64,000 nucleotides of DNA from Polymyxa betae (GCA_003693705.1 RBZT01000667.1:39405-103404), one strand, 5' to 3'. Positions 32,859 through 45,451 are shown, numbered from the stretch's first letter. Numbers and translations: made by a program. The notes: generated by a model not told the origin, from the sequence alone.

Positions 32859-33897
32859 ATGGAAGCTCTCATATCACAACCGCATCTGGCCATTCTGTCT
32901 CGAGCCCTACAATGTCTTTGTCGAGTCGCCTCATCAGTCGTCGTTGAGCTGTCCTCTGCTGGCGCTGTCCATTGGCGCGCTCTGAACGACACACAGACAA
33001 CATTCGCTTTGTTGAGACTGTGCTCGACGTTCTTCCAGGCGCCGGTCGTTTCTGCCAGACCTTCTCGCTGCCGCCTGCTAAGCCGAAATCTCATCTGGTC
33101 GCTGCGACCTCGTTTGACGGCATCCAAAGCCAATGTTAAGATTGAGCTCGACGTCGATGCGCTTGTTTTTGAACTGAAGGAAGAGAACGGCTTAGGCCAG
33201 CGGATTCAAATTTGCAGCGAAGATATCCAGGGCAGTATATATTCACATAGCTGTGACAAGAGCTCAGCATCCAGCTGCGTTGTTCTCAATAGTAAATGGT
33301 TCCAGAAACAGCTGGACGCATTCCATCCGTTACTGAAAGAAATTATCATGCAAGCGCTGCCAGACTACATGGTTCTGCGATCATTCACAGACCAGGAAAA
33401 CGCGGACGATGAGATTTCCACTCTGGACACAGAAATTCGTCTTCGTGCTGATGATTTCGAAGCGTATAACATCGCTGAAACTGCCAGCAGCTCTATAACG
33501 TTCGCATTGAAAGATCTCAAAGTAATGTTGCGATTTTGTGAGGTAACAATTTTTTGCATAAATCACGACTATGAAATCAAATTGAAAACGGTTTTAGATG
33601 GCGGAAACCAATCTGCATCTGTTCTTTTCTGGCGCTGGCCGACCTTTGATCATGAGCTCATCGGATGTCAACGATCTCTGCAATCCTTGGACATTAAATA
33701 TTGTTGTCGCCACGTTCTCTGCTGATGATGAAAGTGTCGGTACCAGGGAGGAAAGCCGTGACGCGTTGAATTCCCAAATATCAAACGCCAGATCAAATTC
33801 AACGTCAAATCGTTCGCTTGTTGCTCCGGAGCAATCTGAACAAGACAATATTTCCTCTGATTCTCATTCTCCGAAAAGGCGACGTCACAGCAGCTGA
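32859..33897 (+). CDS. RAD9: Checkpoint clamp subunit RAD9
   Basis: One subunit of the 9-1-1 PCNA-like ring that signals DNA damage to ATR/Mec1. Exon 1 (32859-33542) and exon 2 (33598-33897) join in frame across a 55-nt intron to give 327 aa. The PCNA-like fold is seen through AILSRALQCLCRVA, TTFALLRLCSTFFQAP, KWFQKQLDAFHPLLKEI, ADDFEAYNI and TFALKDLKVMLRFCE. LHLFFSGAGRPLIM and LNIVVATF follow in exon 2, matching the last two strands of RAD9. The tail after about residue 270 is Ser-rich and ends in a basic KRRRH cluster that could be nuclear localising. The tail is shorter than in vertebrates. It converges with chorismate synthase. Confidence 0.88.
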
Positions 33898-33992
33898 TCT
33901 CAATATATATTGGACCTTCAATGACAAAAATTGTTGAAGCTTCACTCGTCGTTTATTCGCACAGTAGATAAACGAAGTGTAGAATGCCTGGC

Positions 33993-35342
33993 CTATGTGA
34001 TGTTATAGATAGTGGCTGCTGATTCTCTAGCCAGCTGAATCAATGCAGCATCAGCTAAAACAAGGGCTGTCATAGCTTCTACTATAGGGATTGCTCTAGG
34101 TACAATGCAGGGATCATGTCGTCCAGCTGCTTGAAGAACAACCTTCTCGCCATTCCAGGTGCTGGTCTCTTGCGCCTTTCCAATTGTAGCGGCAGGTTTA
34201 AATGCCACCCGGAATGTGATAATGTCCCTGTTGCTGATGCCACCCAGAACACCACCGCTTCTGTTCGTCGCCGTCCTCAACGCATTGTTCTCATCAACAA
34301 CAAAGGCATCGTTATGTTGGGAGCCTCGCTGCTTAGCCCCAGTGAATCCCGATCCGATTTCGAATCCCTAAACCATGTAAAAAAGGTGGAAATAATACAG
34401 GATTCCCCACACTTTAGTGGCTGGAATTGATAGCATGGCTTGAGCAAGCTTGGCTTCCTGACACAAATAAGTACTGAAACAACAGCTTCTAACAACATAT
34501 ATTACGAGGCGGTCAAATACAGGTTCACCCCATCCAACTGGAACGTTCTCGACCGTGCAGGTTACAACGCCTCCAACAGAATCTTGCTCAGCTGACACCT
34601 CTTCGATCAATCGGACCATTTCGTTGGCAATTTCCAAATCTGGGCATCGGACGAGAGTCGAATCGACTTGGCTTCGAGTCCACAGCACGGATCGACGCTT
34701 AAACGATTTTTAGAATGATGTTTAAACCGGATTGATGGTGAACCATTTACGTCCTCGGGCATTGAAATTTCTCCAACAGAAGATACGAAAGCAACAATGT
34801 TTACACCAAATCGTTCCTTTAACCATTTTTCCTAAGATCTATCAGCCTTCCCATATAGTATACAGAATCGCTTTACGAACGGCGATAGCTCCAGCAGCGA
34901 CTCGACCAATAGTCTCTCTTGCACTAGAACGACCACCACCGCTGCTTGCACGAACGCCATACTTATTCTATTTACAATTGAACTGTCGTTCTTTGAGGTT
35001 GTTGCTTGTTACCTGATAAGTGAAATCAGCATGCGAAGGTCGGGGGATATCTTTCATGGCTGAATAATCACCCGGTCGATGATCCAAATTACGAACCATC
35101 AAAGCGATAGGTGTGCCAAGCGTGACACCATTTTCCACGCCTGATATTATTGAGACCTGATCAGGTTCATCTCTTGATGTAGTCAGATGCGACTGCCCAG
35201 GGCGGCGACGTCGAAGTTGGGTTTGAATATCGTCTGGCGTCAGATGCATACGAGGCGGGACACCATCGATGACACATCCCACTCCAGGACAATGGCTTTC
35301 ACCGAATGTCGAGACACGCCAGGCATGACCAAATGTGCTCAT
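33993..35342 (-). CDS. ARO2: Chorismate synthase
   Basis: The last enzyme of the shikimate pathway, converting EPSP to chorismate with reduced FMN. The start is the ATG at 35342 ([20 protein letters not shown]), a standard family N-terminus with the conserved GESHCPG block. Further signatures are [12 protein letters not shown] and [12 protein letters not shown]. In the second exon comes [20 protein letters not shown], then [19 protein letters not shown] and [13 protein letters not shown], and [17 protein letters not shown] near the C-terminus. All are in order over at least five exons. Introns are about 45-60 nt, and not every boundary was fixed. Its presence excludes metazoa and is consistent with fungi and many protists. 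Here it is a stand-alone enzyme. Confidence 0.92.
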
Positions 35343-35437
35343 TGACTCGGGATGTCGCACATTCGTAGTACCATCGTATTCGTTGAACCTAAACCCTACA
35401 AATCCTTTTCCCTAAAACAACAACGATAGAATCTTCA

Positions 35438-38286
35438 CTATATAAATGATTTATTCTGATTTTCCATACATCTTCGGTTGCAGTAATAATTATTGTAATC
35501 TAGGCGTGTGCATAAATTAAGCATGTGAGACTCGTGCAGACCGACGGCGCGTTCTGTCAGCTGGTCGATTAATTCTGTTAGTTTCTCGTCAAACTGTGAC
35601 AAAAATTTGCTAATCATTTCGACATATTTCTCGTCCTGAGCCGCCAACCGTGCTTGTGAAGATAAAAGAGATAGCCGTTGTCGCCGTTTTATGGTATTCT
35701 GGCTTGACGCAGACAAAAACCTACATACAGTTGATATAATGATTGGGAAGAATGCACCGTTTACTCTTCGTGATCGAAGGAAGCATGGAATGTGTTGATA
35801 TTGCTTGCAAAGATTAGGCATGATGCTAACAGTGACGTCAGACATTGTAAAATATTATGATTAGTTAATAAGCATTCTTTTAAGCATTGATCCAGGAAAA
35901 TTTCATGAGCCTCGATGACCTAACTCGACGGTCAGTCCTGAGTAAAGAAAAATAATGATGATAACGATACGTTGTCAATAGTATTCATATTGTTCAATGA
36001 AAGCAATGCTTCCAGTTTTCTGTAATTAGGTTCTAAAACTTCAAATGTCAAATAAAATTGAAGGTTCTGCAAAAAGTGTGTCATCCGAAGACGTAAAGCC
36101 AGAGCGAGTGAATACGTCGATGCTATCGAGAGTTCACGAAGCCTGTATGATCCATCAGAATACCATGTTTACATCCTGGTGTAAGCCGGATTAACCTCTG
36201 GTGATGTTTCCACATGATTCCAATCTGTCGATCAACATGTTTGATGTAGAAGAGATGACGAAAGATGAGTTGGTATTTTGTAAGTGTTTTCTTGGATAAA
36301 ATCAATGAAAGCGGCCAAGAAACATTGTAATCTAGAGTGAGCGCCTGTTCTCCAATAAGAAGAAAGCTTGCAACCAAAACCTACTGCCCACCTCAATCCC
36401 AGAGATTTCTGGTTCTAAAACACCCGAAGCAATTGACAGCTTCTTTGTGCTAACAAATGATTCTTGAGAAAGAGCATGGATAACATTCCTAGCCAACGTT
36501 TAACCAGAAATCAATGAAATGCATTGACAATGATCCACATTTTTTGAATAAGCGTATGCTGTTCAAGACGGCACTGAATGTGTTCATGCAGAGGATCATC
36601 CTGAATTGAACACAGCGCCAAATCCAGTAAAGCTTGTAGCCGAACCAGCGATTGCGCCTGGGCAGACCGGGACAATTCCGATTCAGCACTATCCAGGAAT
36701 GTCGTGAAAAAATCGCCTTGCCCATGAAGGAAATAGCGATAAATGCATCTGAAACTAAATCAGCAAAATCAGCAAACCGGAAGGGCAAACCACCTCAGAT
36801 GATCTGTCAATTGCGTTTCAGTAAGGAGCACTTTTAACAGCTCTTGACTGGCATACTGGAAAGCTAAGTGAATGACTTTGGAGTTTCTATAAATAGTCAC
36901 TAAAATGGAAACGATCATTCCGATCCAGTACTTTTCTGTGTCGAAATTATATACAGCATCGTTTGCAGCCTGACGACGGGACTCGAGGAACGACTTGTTT
37001 AGAGCGCACTGGCGTAGAACGTTGATGTACTTTCCAGTAAGAAGAATCTCTTTGGAGAATGGCGCCAGAAACGATGGTACCTGTTCCTGTCGAATCACAT
37101 AACGCTCTTCCTGAAAACAAATTAATAATCTTTTCATGTTCCGAATGAAGTTCTTACCCAATAGGAATCGCTCAAATCTTTCTCATCCTTGGTCAAATCT
37201 GCTCGAACCTAAAAGCAACATTATGAAATGGAGAAGGCATACACCGGAACCAACCCTGATCTGAAACTCATCATAAGGATCGTCGACAATGCCGAAATGG
37301 ATCCAAGATGATAACAGCGAAAAGTAGGGAACGGCGGCATCCGAGAGAAAACGGTAATACAGGTCTCGAGTCATCAAATCTCTGAAGACCAACTAAGAGT
37401 TGTAACAGCTGGAGAAATCACACCAATGAATACCCTTGCGATATGTAAAGTTCATGTACTCGCTGTAGGAGAGCGCCACCGGTGGCGTTTTTGGTCAGGT
37501 TGATTAGTCGATGAACCTGTGAGATCTTGTATATGTCGTCTTGAAGGTGGAACCACATTGACTGCAACGTGGTGTTATCCATCTGAGCAACTTTAACGAA
37601 GAACATCTGCGTCTTCATTAGAAACTATTCCAACAGACTTGAATAAATCTATCACCTCTAGAAGCGATTCAGCTGACGACATTAACGCTTGGCTAACAGT
37701 CCCGAACTCGTAACGACTACGTCGCTTAAGCCGAATCAGCGATAATACTCAATGTGTTAACCTCCAGACCTTAATCTCGGATTTAATCATATAACAACTA
37801 TCACAAGTTGGTATAAATCTTTCGATCTGAAACTTGAGTGTTGACAACAGATTGACGGTAAACAGCTCGAAATGTGGTGTCGGATTCAGCATCAGGCCGA
37901 TATGGTCAGACGGGACGGCCATTAGAGCAGACTGGACAGCTCGAACTAACGCACGGTCCTAATTAATATTTTCAGCCAAATGATGAAAACTAACAGCAGT
38001 AGGAAAGCAATCAAATAGTTAAACTCGCCTGAACAGGTTGGCTGATACCAGTAAGATCAGGGCCGGATCGTTTTTCATGGGAACCGAGTGCCGAAGTGAC
38101 GAGATCTTCGTCTAACCAACTGGGAGAGTACGGTATGGATGCCTTCGAGATGGTCCATGATAGTCCAGGATGCGATACGTCGCTACAGTTGCAATTTAGA
38201 GAGCCATCTAAATGTGATTTTAGAACGAGTAAAGCTTGTAATGGGCAACACGACCTGGATCGCAATACAACATCGTTGCGAAACAT
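35438..38286 (-). CDS. GCP2: Gamma-tubulin complex component 2 (Spc97/GCP2)
   Basis: A core subunit of the gamma-tubulin small complex that nucleates microtubules. Exons on the minus strand show family blocks in order. First come SIPYSPSWLDEDLV and VRAVQSALMAVPSDH, then RYEFGTVSQALMSSAESLL, TLQSMWFHLQDDIYK and PYFSLLSSWIHFGIVDDPYDEF. PSFLAPFSKEILLTGKYINVLRQC is split over the next exon, followed by NVSWPLSLILSKKTLTKYQ, FLQNLQFYLTFEVLEPNY and FLDQCLKECLLT. The C-terminal helix is YVEMISKFLSQFDEKLTELI, with SRLDFNGFY-like RLDYNNYYC near the stop. GCP2 is favoured over GCP3 from the LTKYQLIFRHLF and C-terminal blocks. The start at 38286 is provisional. About ten introns of 45-60 nt are implied. 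Confidence 0.9.
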
Positions 38287-38397
38287 GATTTCAGTATGAT
38301 TTTATCGAAACAATGTACTGGTTCACCAGCAAGGTGGGAACCATCTGAGAATAGTTATTAAATTTGATCAGGGGGCATTGCAGTAATTTCACCTGAG

Positions 38398-39151
38398 ATG
38401 ACTCTCCATTTTACTTTGGAATCGGTGATTGAATGCGACGTGGAAATATCGCCGGAACAATCGGCAGCCAAAAACGATGACCCATTCGAGATTATTACAG
38501 TCTGTTATAATGATAAGGAACAAATCAAAGAAATAGGAGCTTATGAGAGTACATCGCCATATGAAAGTATACCACGACATCGTCTATTGCTGGCATTCGT
38601 CAGAGTTAACTGAAATGGAATTGGCCATCTAGCATTAAATTCATCCGAATCAGGAATATACGCACCTACAGCTTGCTTAAATTACAATACACGGAGCATC
38701 ATAGAAAACAGACCATAGAACCCATAGAAAGATCGCAGAGTGACACGATCGCCAAACGATAAAATAACGTGATCAGATGTAGCTAGGACGGTATTGATAA
38801 GAAGCTGAATGGATTAAGAGGGGTTTTGATTTTACTTCGACCAGGCTCAGACAATTCAGACAAATTCAATGATTTCAGAGATGACATTGCCGGCATGGTT
38901 TTATGCAAAGGTAATGCTGCAGATAAATTACCAGATATAACGAAAATATTCAATGAAACTTACCCGATGTGTGCTTTAAAAGAGAAGGAGACTGGATAGG
39001 CAACGCCTCCATCATTACAGTCGTACTGAGTGATGTGGATAACGTTGAAGAAGGCGATCTCAGAGGCGTTATGGATCTCTCGCCTGGTGGATTAACAGGG
39101 GCCGAGATTTCCCCTGAAGAACATAATAGCTGCCTAACAAGCTTCTATTAA
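38398..39151 (+). CDS. Candidate multi-exon gene, unknown product
   Basis: Three open + strand stretches look protein-like. They are 38398-38613 (acidic, ends in a TGA unless spliced), about 38820-38911 (RPGSDNSDKFNDFRDDIAGM) and 38972-39151 (GDWIGNASIITVVLSDVDNV onward). The second and third join in frame across a GTAATG..AAAAG intron of about 64 nt. No known domain is recognised. The product would be acidic and soluble. It may be one gene divergent from GCP2, but linkage of the first stretch is unproven. Confidence 0.25.
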
Positions 39152-39330
39152 GAAGTTGAATGAATTCTGAAAACCATACTTTACCGGCTACGTTGGTCGT
39201 CGATAATGTGGCTGACAATGTGGAGAAACTGGTCCAAATCGACAGGACTATGAAAGACATTTACAAGAAGGTAAAAAACACAAGTAAATGTTAGACGTAA
39301 TGATCTGGAAAGCAGAAATCGAATTTATCC

Positions 39331-39608
39331 CTACCAGTCTTTGGATTCATCAATCTTCGAAGTCAGTTCGACGAATTTCTGAAGGTCCTTCGCTTTCCTG
39401 GCAACCTTCTTACGAGCATGACGAATATTGAATTCTTCAACCTAATCGGTCTCAGTCAGACCAGTGCCTGGCATGTGAAATCCGGGTTCCGTCCGACTTT
39501 ATTGAAACTGGTCTGCGGCTTCACCAGGTGCAGGTATGATTCAGGCGACGTCAAATGCGGATCTATGGCCTGCAATAAAGCAGCGATCAGGTCCATGACG
39601 TCCGCCAT
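39331..39608 (-). CDS. Small helical protein, 73 aa, two exons
   Basis: The ATG at 39608 opens exon 1 (39498-39608, 37 codons), a 56-nt intron (39442-39497) follows, and exon 2 (39331-39441) ends in TAG. The product is MADVMDLIAALLQA at the start, then a basic helix (HARKKVARKAKDLQKF) and an acidic end. The two equal-length exons in phase, GT..AG ends and strong helix pattern support a real gene. It resembles small subunits of Mediator or kinetochore complexes in style only. I cannot name it. Confidence 0.45.
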
Positions 39609-39974
39609 TGACAAAGACCTCCGTGCCTGACGACAACCAAAGATTGTTGTGAGGTTGACAGCGCATATCTCAGACCCCATGAACCCCAACGACCCCAATG
39701 ACAACGTTACCATCCACACATGCTGACAGATCACCCATTCTCTCTGTTTCGTGTTATTCCATGTGTAACGTAATCGTACAATGATCCATCTTAACACCTG
39801 ATTCGAGTCTTGGATTCACCGGGTCTAATATGGACACTGCTGTCAGGGACCTATGGACTTGCTGGGGTTCGGTTATCTACAATGTTTTGCTCACATGAGG
39901 TATAGAAACCATCTGCGATCTGGAAGCTATGGGGAGAACTCAGCTCCAAGGCCATAATGGCTCTTTGTCATGAA

Positions 39975-40111
39975 ATTGGTAAGGCCATAACCTGCTCCTA
40001 CAAACAAGGTCACTTCTTGAAGTAACAACGCAAGGTAACACCATTGGTAAGGCCATAACCTGCTCTTTACAAACAAGGTCACTTCTTGAAGTAACAACGC
40101 AAGGTAACACC
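39975..40111. repeat. Tandem duplication, unit 68-69 bp
   Basis: Copy 1 (39975-40042) and copy 2 (40043-40111) abut directly and differ at one or two positions (ctccta versus ctcttta). This near-identity points to a recent duplication. It lies 46 bp upstream of the IAH1-like start codon and so in its probable promoter or 5' leader. Confidence 0.9.
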
Positions 40112-40156
40112 TTTAAACCATTTTCCATTAGAAAGAGTGCGGATCAGTTTCATCAG

Positions 40157-41098
40157 ATGACGAACTCTCCAGCCAAGTTCGTCACTTCCCGCCCAGCCCT
40201 GGTCCTATGTGGTGACTCTCTGCTGCAGCATTCGACGGTCCCTGGAGGACTGACGACCTTGCTGGCAGATGAATATAGCAGAAAAGCCGGTCAGTTGAAT
40301 ACCAGCCACCATTAAGACGAGACTTGAATTCATTGTTCAGATGTGATTGTACGAGGTTATAGTGGCTATAATACCAACCATTATATCGATCTTGTGAAAC
40401 GCCACCAAGCTAATGACGCATGGAAGTTTCAGGGGCTCATGATCCTTTGGTGTAAGACCGACATAATTCACGATGTTGGGTCTGCCTTACCATTGACTAG
40501 TGGGCGCCAACGATGCTGCGAAACCGGCTTTAGTGAAGCCCGACCAGCATGTCCCGCTGGACCAGTACGCCAGCAATTTGGTCAGGATTATAAATTCCAT
40601 CTCTGAAGGGTTTGGGAAATGGGAATAGAAGGCGATTCCAAAGCGAGTCTGATTGTATCGCATTCAGATCCAAGAACCCGGTTGTGCTAATAACGCCTCC
40701 GCCTGTTGACGACCTCGCCTATGATCTCCACTGCAAGTCGTTACCGAAACCAACACTTCGTTTTCTGGAAGTGACAAGACAATATGCTGAGGCTGTTCGC
40801 AAAGTTGGACAACGCAACAATATCCCGGTCGTTGATGTATTCAACGCCATGCTTTCGTGTGATAATTGGCGAGATTTTTTGAGTGATGGTGAGCTTAGTT
40901 TTGTAGCACATCTTTTATATTAAGTCATGGCTCTTAGGTCTCCATCTGACTGAACTAGGATACCGGAAAGTGTTCGAGTTACTAATGGAAACAATTCGGA
41001 CAAATCTGCCTGAATGGGATGCTAATCGCCTGCTGCTTGATGCACCCATATGGCAAGAGGCCGAATGCTGGGAAAGCGCCAATCCCAATTTCACTTAA
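40157..41098 (+). CDS. IAH1: Isoamyl acetate-hydrolysing esterase-like SGNH/GDSL hydrolase
   Basis: A serine esterase of the SGNH fold. Exon 1 from the ATG at 40157 contains LVLCGDSLLQHS (GDS, catalytic Ser at about residue 21). After an intron, block II is VIVRGYSGYNT. Block III is ANDAAKPALVKPDQHVPLD (GAND-like Asn), followed by LDQYASNLVRIINSI. Then come VVLITPPPVDD and, near the C-terminus, DGLHLTELGYRKVF with the catalytic Asp-x-x-His. The gene ends in the TAA at 41096-41098. Order and spacing match the IAH1 family, about 240 aa. Introns are about 45-60 nt. The 68-bp tandem duplication sits just upstream of the start. Confidence 0.88.
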
Positions 41099-41994
41099 GC
41101 TTCAATTGTACCAATCATGTAGCATGTTTAAAGAAGATTGTTTGATCGATTGCTGTTATAAACTAAAACGAATTCAGTCGTTATCACTTTCTCGCCGATT
41201 ATAGCAAAACGAGTTTAATGGAACTTGTATGCAGAAAACACACAGAATTTACTTTGGTGAGTCGGAGTAATATCGATCATTCTAAAAAAAACAGGTCAGA
41301 ACCATTAAGATAAAAACCGACTACCTGTTATTCGTTCTGCATAATGAACTCCAGCGTCAGATACTTTTATATGGAGTATTAAACTTGACAGACAGTATGC
41401 TCTGTCTTCTATGGCATGGTCTATACAGAATGGAGCTTGGTGAATGAATCATATGATGTGGGTTACGAACAGATCAATGACAATGTCTAATTCAAAGGTT
41501 GTGGTCCTTCTCTCTTCCAGCATAGATAGCATTTTGCAATCGAAACTCTGTCGTGAAAACTTAACACCTTTGCAGCATCATTTCAATTATGTGCATGCTG
41601 CAATGTGCCCATGCAAACATCAAAATCCGGGACGTCATGATGATTGATGCAAAAACGCATGTTTGTTGGCTTTTATCAACATTCCAATAAGGCACTGTTT
41701 ACGTCGTTCATGGGCTCGATTCTGATGTTGTCGCTGTCGAGCAATCGAATTTGTTTGCTTGGTTCTGAGTCGACGTTTTATTTACTTTGAGTTCATCTTC
41801 AAAACGGTTGAGCAACTTTATGAGATGCAATTCGTGGATGAATCGAAAGGGATGATAACCAAAACAGGCATTCTGGACAACATGTTCATAGTAAAGCATG
41901 TTTGCAGGTTCTGGAGATCGTACGGAGTGCGAAGCTGTAGTGTTGGGTTTCTTATAACCTTTAATAGGGTCGTCCGGCGACTCTCAACGGCATC
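41099..41994. other. Region without recognised gene
   Basis: About 900 bp between the IAH1-like and SF3A1 genes. Two + strand stretches (from 41221 spliced near 41263-41295, ending about 41445) could encode a 60-residue peptide. A minus-strand frame at 41708-41899 is also open. None has a recognisable domain. A small intron-rich gene is possible. Confidence 0.3.
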
Positions 41995-44039
41995 ATGAAC
42001 GATGTCCAGAGCCCGGTTGATGCATTGCCCGACAATCTCACTGCCGAATACGTCCTGCCTCAGCTTAAGAACGTCATAGTGCCACCACCGGATCTCAGAC
42101 GTAAGTACATTTGCCGTTGCTCATACTTAGATCACGATCAAATCGTCTCTTAGCTATTGTCGAGAAAACAGCCGCCTATGTCGCCAAACACGGAACTGCT
42201 TTCGAGGCTGTTATTTTATCCAAACAACAGAACGATCGCAGGTTCGATTTTCTGCATCCTGATAACGCCTACCATTCGTTCTATAAATCCAAGCTGGTTC
42301 AGCTTTTGCTGCCGCCGGAAGAACAAGATCGTCTGGCTAAGCTGCAAGAAGAACAGGAGGCGGAACGTCAGGCCCTAGCTCAGCTTGAAGCCGAGCATGC
42401 CGCCGCCGATGCCGCTGAAGAGGCTGCAGCTCCCAAACAGGTCGTCTTCAGCTTTCGCGAGCGCCTTAAACTCGATATCGCTCGTTCTTGTCAGGCTCAC
42501 GTCATCCCAACAAGCGCCGCTGAGCTTGATCCTGCTTATGCCAGCGTACTGCCTGCGAGCTATGGCGTCTCGCCTCTGGATCGCGATATTATTCGGCTCA
42601 CAGCTAGATATGTTGCTAGCCAAGGAAAAGCATTTCTAAATGGTTTAATAACGCGAGAAGCTCGTAATCCATCGTTCGATTTCATGCGATCGTCACATCC
42701 CTTTTATCAGTACTTTCAAGGAACTGTCCAGGCGTACGAACACGTCATGGGCGGGCGACTATCTGAGGTCGAGAAAGCAGTTAACGACCCTGAGTCAGTT
42801 CGTGAGGAAATTCTAGGAAGGATTGAATATGAGAGGATTCAAGAAAAGCTCGTTGGACAAAAAGAGAAAGATGATGAGACGGAACGGATAGAAATGGCAT
42901 CCATTGATTGGCACGATTTTGTAGTATTGAGGACCGTGGACTTCCCGGATGACGAGCAGATGTTTCTGCCGGCGCCATTCAACACGATTGAGGAGATCAA
43001 TCGCGCGCTGGAAGCTCAAGATCAGCTTCAAGCTGATCGTGATATCGAGATGGATGTTGAAGCTGATATGGCTGTTGAGCCTGAGGCACAACTTGAGATT
43101 GTTCCAGAGGCTCAGGTTAAGGATATCGCCCAGGCCGAGCGGAATCGCGCACAGCAGAATGCTATTCAGTTTCAGAAATGTCCAAGCTGCGGTGAATTGG
43201 TTAAGCAGAATGAGCTCAGCGAACACGTTCGTATCTGTTTGCTGGATCCACGCTGGAAAGTGCAGAAACAGGCATCGCTGCAGAAGCAGCGCGAAAGCAA
43301 TCTTATCAGCGGTTCTGATATCAGCCGGCACCTATCAGAGCTTGCAAGAAAACGCCAAGATATCTTCACTACCCCCTCTGGCTCCGCTGCTCCTCCTGCG
43401 CCAACCGAAACGACACAATCAACGCCTGTCGAAGAGTATACTTACCCTCCTCAGGAGCCTCCCAATATGCCTGCTTATCAGGCACCGTACATTCCTGTTC
43501 AGCCGATGCAAGGGTTCCCTCAACCAGTTCAATATCCATATGGTGGTATGCCTCCGCCTATGATGATGCCTCAGTCAACACCTATGCCTTATATGGGGCC
43601 TGCTCCTGGGGCAGGGTTCCCTCATCCAGCCTACCCCATGGCTCCAGGTGGTCCAATGGCACCGCCGCCTGGTCAGGGCTTTATCATGCCACCTCCACCA
43701 CCCCCTCCTAAACGAACTCGTGTCTCGGAGCCAGCGGCAACTTGGGCTAGCAAGTATCCCGAACCAGTAGATGTTGTGATTCAGTTGCCGAAACAAGACG
43801 ATTCGGATTCGAGTTTGAATGGGCAGCAGATTACGCTTAATGTGCCAATAATGTCGACCTCGCTACAGCTGAAACAGCAGCTGAGCACCCATGTGAACAA
43901 TCTGGCCCCGAAGAAGATGAAACTACAGGTCGCTGCCGATGGTCATTGGCTGAAAGACTCGGAGTCGTTGGCGGAACTCAACCTGCTTCCTGGCGTTCGA
44001 TTGAACTTCGAATTGAAAGAGCGTGGTCGTAAAAAATAA
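41995..44039 (+). CDS. SF3A1: Splicing factor 3A subunit 1 (SF3a120/Prp21)
   Basis: A U2 snRNP protein needed for branch-site recognition. Exon 1 (41995-42100) and exon 2 (42154-44039) join in frame to give 663 aa. SURP module 1 is at about residues 37-90 (IVEKTAAYVAKHG, FDFLHPDNAYHSFY). SURP module 2 is at about 185-235 (IIRLTARYVASQG, HPFYQYFQ). The SF3A3-binding region follows, then CPSCGELVKQNELSEHVRI and LLDPRWKVQK, a Pro/Met-rich linker with YPYGGMPPPMMMP, and a C-terminal ubiquitin-like domain (VPIMSTSLQLKQQLSTHV, LPGVRLNFELKERGRKK). The architecture is complete. The Cys pair CPSC next to His is more zinc-finger-like than in human. ARP2 follows 225 bp downstream on the same strand. Confidence 0.96.
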
Positions 44040-44264
44040 AATATCCATAGATACATGTATTAAAGCCCAATACTTCAACATTTGCTGGAGTGATTTTCAG
44101 CTTGTTCAGCCTTTTCTATAAAAAAAGGTAGAGATGGGGCCGCGGGGTGGCTCTGGGGTCTCTTCACAGAGTCACGGAAGTTGTCATGTTACATAGCGAA
44201 AGATAGGCAGAGGCTTTCTTGACTCTCGTTTGTTTAACATCTCTTTGTTGATTATATCACAGCC

Positions 44265-45422
44265 ATGTTATCGACACCCATCGTCTGCGACAATGGGACT
44301 GGGTTTGTCAAGGCTGGATTCGCGGGATCGAATTTCCCCAAGGTCGTATTTCCATCTATGGTGGGACGACCGCTGATGCGATACGAAGAGGCAGTTTCGT
44401 CCATCGAGATAAAGGATATCATGGTCGGTGATGAAGCTGCCACTCTACGTCATATGCTCGAGTGTACATATCCTGTAGAGAATGGGATAGTTCGTAACTG
44501 GACTGATATGCAACATATTTGGGACTACACGTTCTATGAGAAGCTCCAGATCGACCCCAGCAACCATAAAATCATGCTTACCGAACCGCCTTTAAATCCG
44601 AAAGCTAATCGCGAACAATTCCTGCAACACATGTTTGAAACATATGGTTTTGCTGCGACCAAAGTCTCCATCCAAGCTGTTTTAGTCCTGTATGCACAAG
44701 GTCTTCTCACTGGAGTAGTTGTAGATTCTGGCGATGGTGTCACCCATATCGTCCCTGTTTATGAAGGTGTTTGTCCAGCGAATTTAATTCGTCGATTAGA
44801 CGTTGCCGGAAGGCATATGACCCGCTATCTCATCAAGCTTCTGCAATTGCGTGGATACAATTTGAACAGATCAGCTGATTTTGAAACGGTCCGGCAAATT
44901 AAGGAAGCTTGCTGTTTTGTTGGTTATGATTTGGAAGTCGAGAAAAAACTGGCCCTTGAGACAACTGCTCTCGTTCAGACTTATGAGTTGCCCGATGGCC
45001 GTGTAATCACTTTAGGACAAGAACGCTATCAAGCACCCGAAGTCTTGTTCCGTCCGTCTCTGATCGATGTCGAGAGTCCAGGCATAGCTGATATGCTATT
45101 TGACACGATAAATGCTGCAGATATCGATCTCAGGCCTGAATTTTATAAGCACATTGTGTTGTCTGGAGGATCTACAATGTATCCGGGCCTTCCAACCCGT
45201 CTGGAAAAGGAGATTCGCGCTCGCTATTTGAACGATATTCTTGGAGGGGATGAATCTCGGCTTGCTAAATTCAAGTTACGCATCGAGGATCCTCCTCGGC
45301 GTAAGCACATGGTGTTCCTGGGCGGGTCGGTTCTTGCTGACATCATGAAGGATCGAGATGAATTTTGGATATCGAAACAAGAATACGAAGAGTTCGGTGC
45401 AGCAATCTTGCAACGAAAATAA
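44265..45422 (+). CDS. ARP2: Actin-related protein 2 (Arp2/3 complex)
   Basis: A nucleating subunit of the Arp2/3 complex, which makes branched actin networks for motility and endocytosis. It is a single exon of 385 aa, normal length. Family blocks include [78 protein letters not shown] and [20 protein letters not shown]. The ATP-binding loops are intact. It was identified as ARP2 and not ARP3 or actin by the [11 protein letters not shown] and [13 protein letters not shown] blocks. Presence of ARP2 implies branched-actin motility in this organism. Its stop is 29 bp from that of the convergent TmcB-like gene. Confidence 0.97.
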   Translation: MLSTPIVCDNGTGFVKAGFAGSNFPKVVFPSMVGRPLMRYEEAVSSIEIKDIMVGDEAATLRHMLECTYPVENGIVRNWTDMQHIWDYTFYEKLQIDPSNHKIMLTEPPLNPKANREQFLQHMFETYGFAATKVSIQAVLVLYAQGLLTGVVVDSGDGVTHIVPVYEGVCPANLIRRLDVAGRHMTRYLIKLLQLRGYNLNRSADFETVRQIKEACCFVGYDLEVEKKLALETTALVQTYELPDGRVITLGQERYQAPEVLFRPSLIDVESPGIADMLFDTINAADIDLRPEFYKHIVLSGGSTMYPGLPTRLEKEIRARYLNDILGGDESRLAKFKLRIEDPPRRKHMVFLGGSVLADIMKDRDEFWISKQEYEEFGAAILQRK

Positions 45423-45451
45423 TAAGAGGCCCTCGTATAAAAATATTATCG

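Noticed and set aside
35438-35845. A stand-alone coiled-coil gene
   Set aside because: The frame matches the C-terminal helices of GCP2 and continues the upstream GCP2 exons, so it is the end of that gene.
42111-44039. Start of SF3A1 at 42111
   Set aside because: That frame begins inside an intron (42101-42153); the exon at 41995-42100 supplies the usual N-terminus ending in PPPDLR before SURP1.
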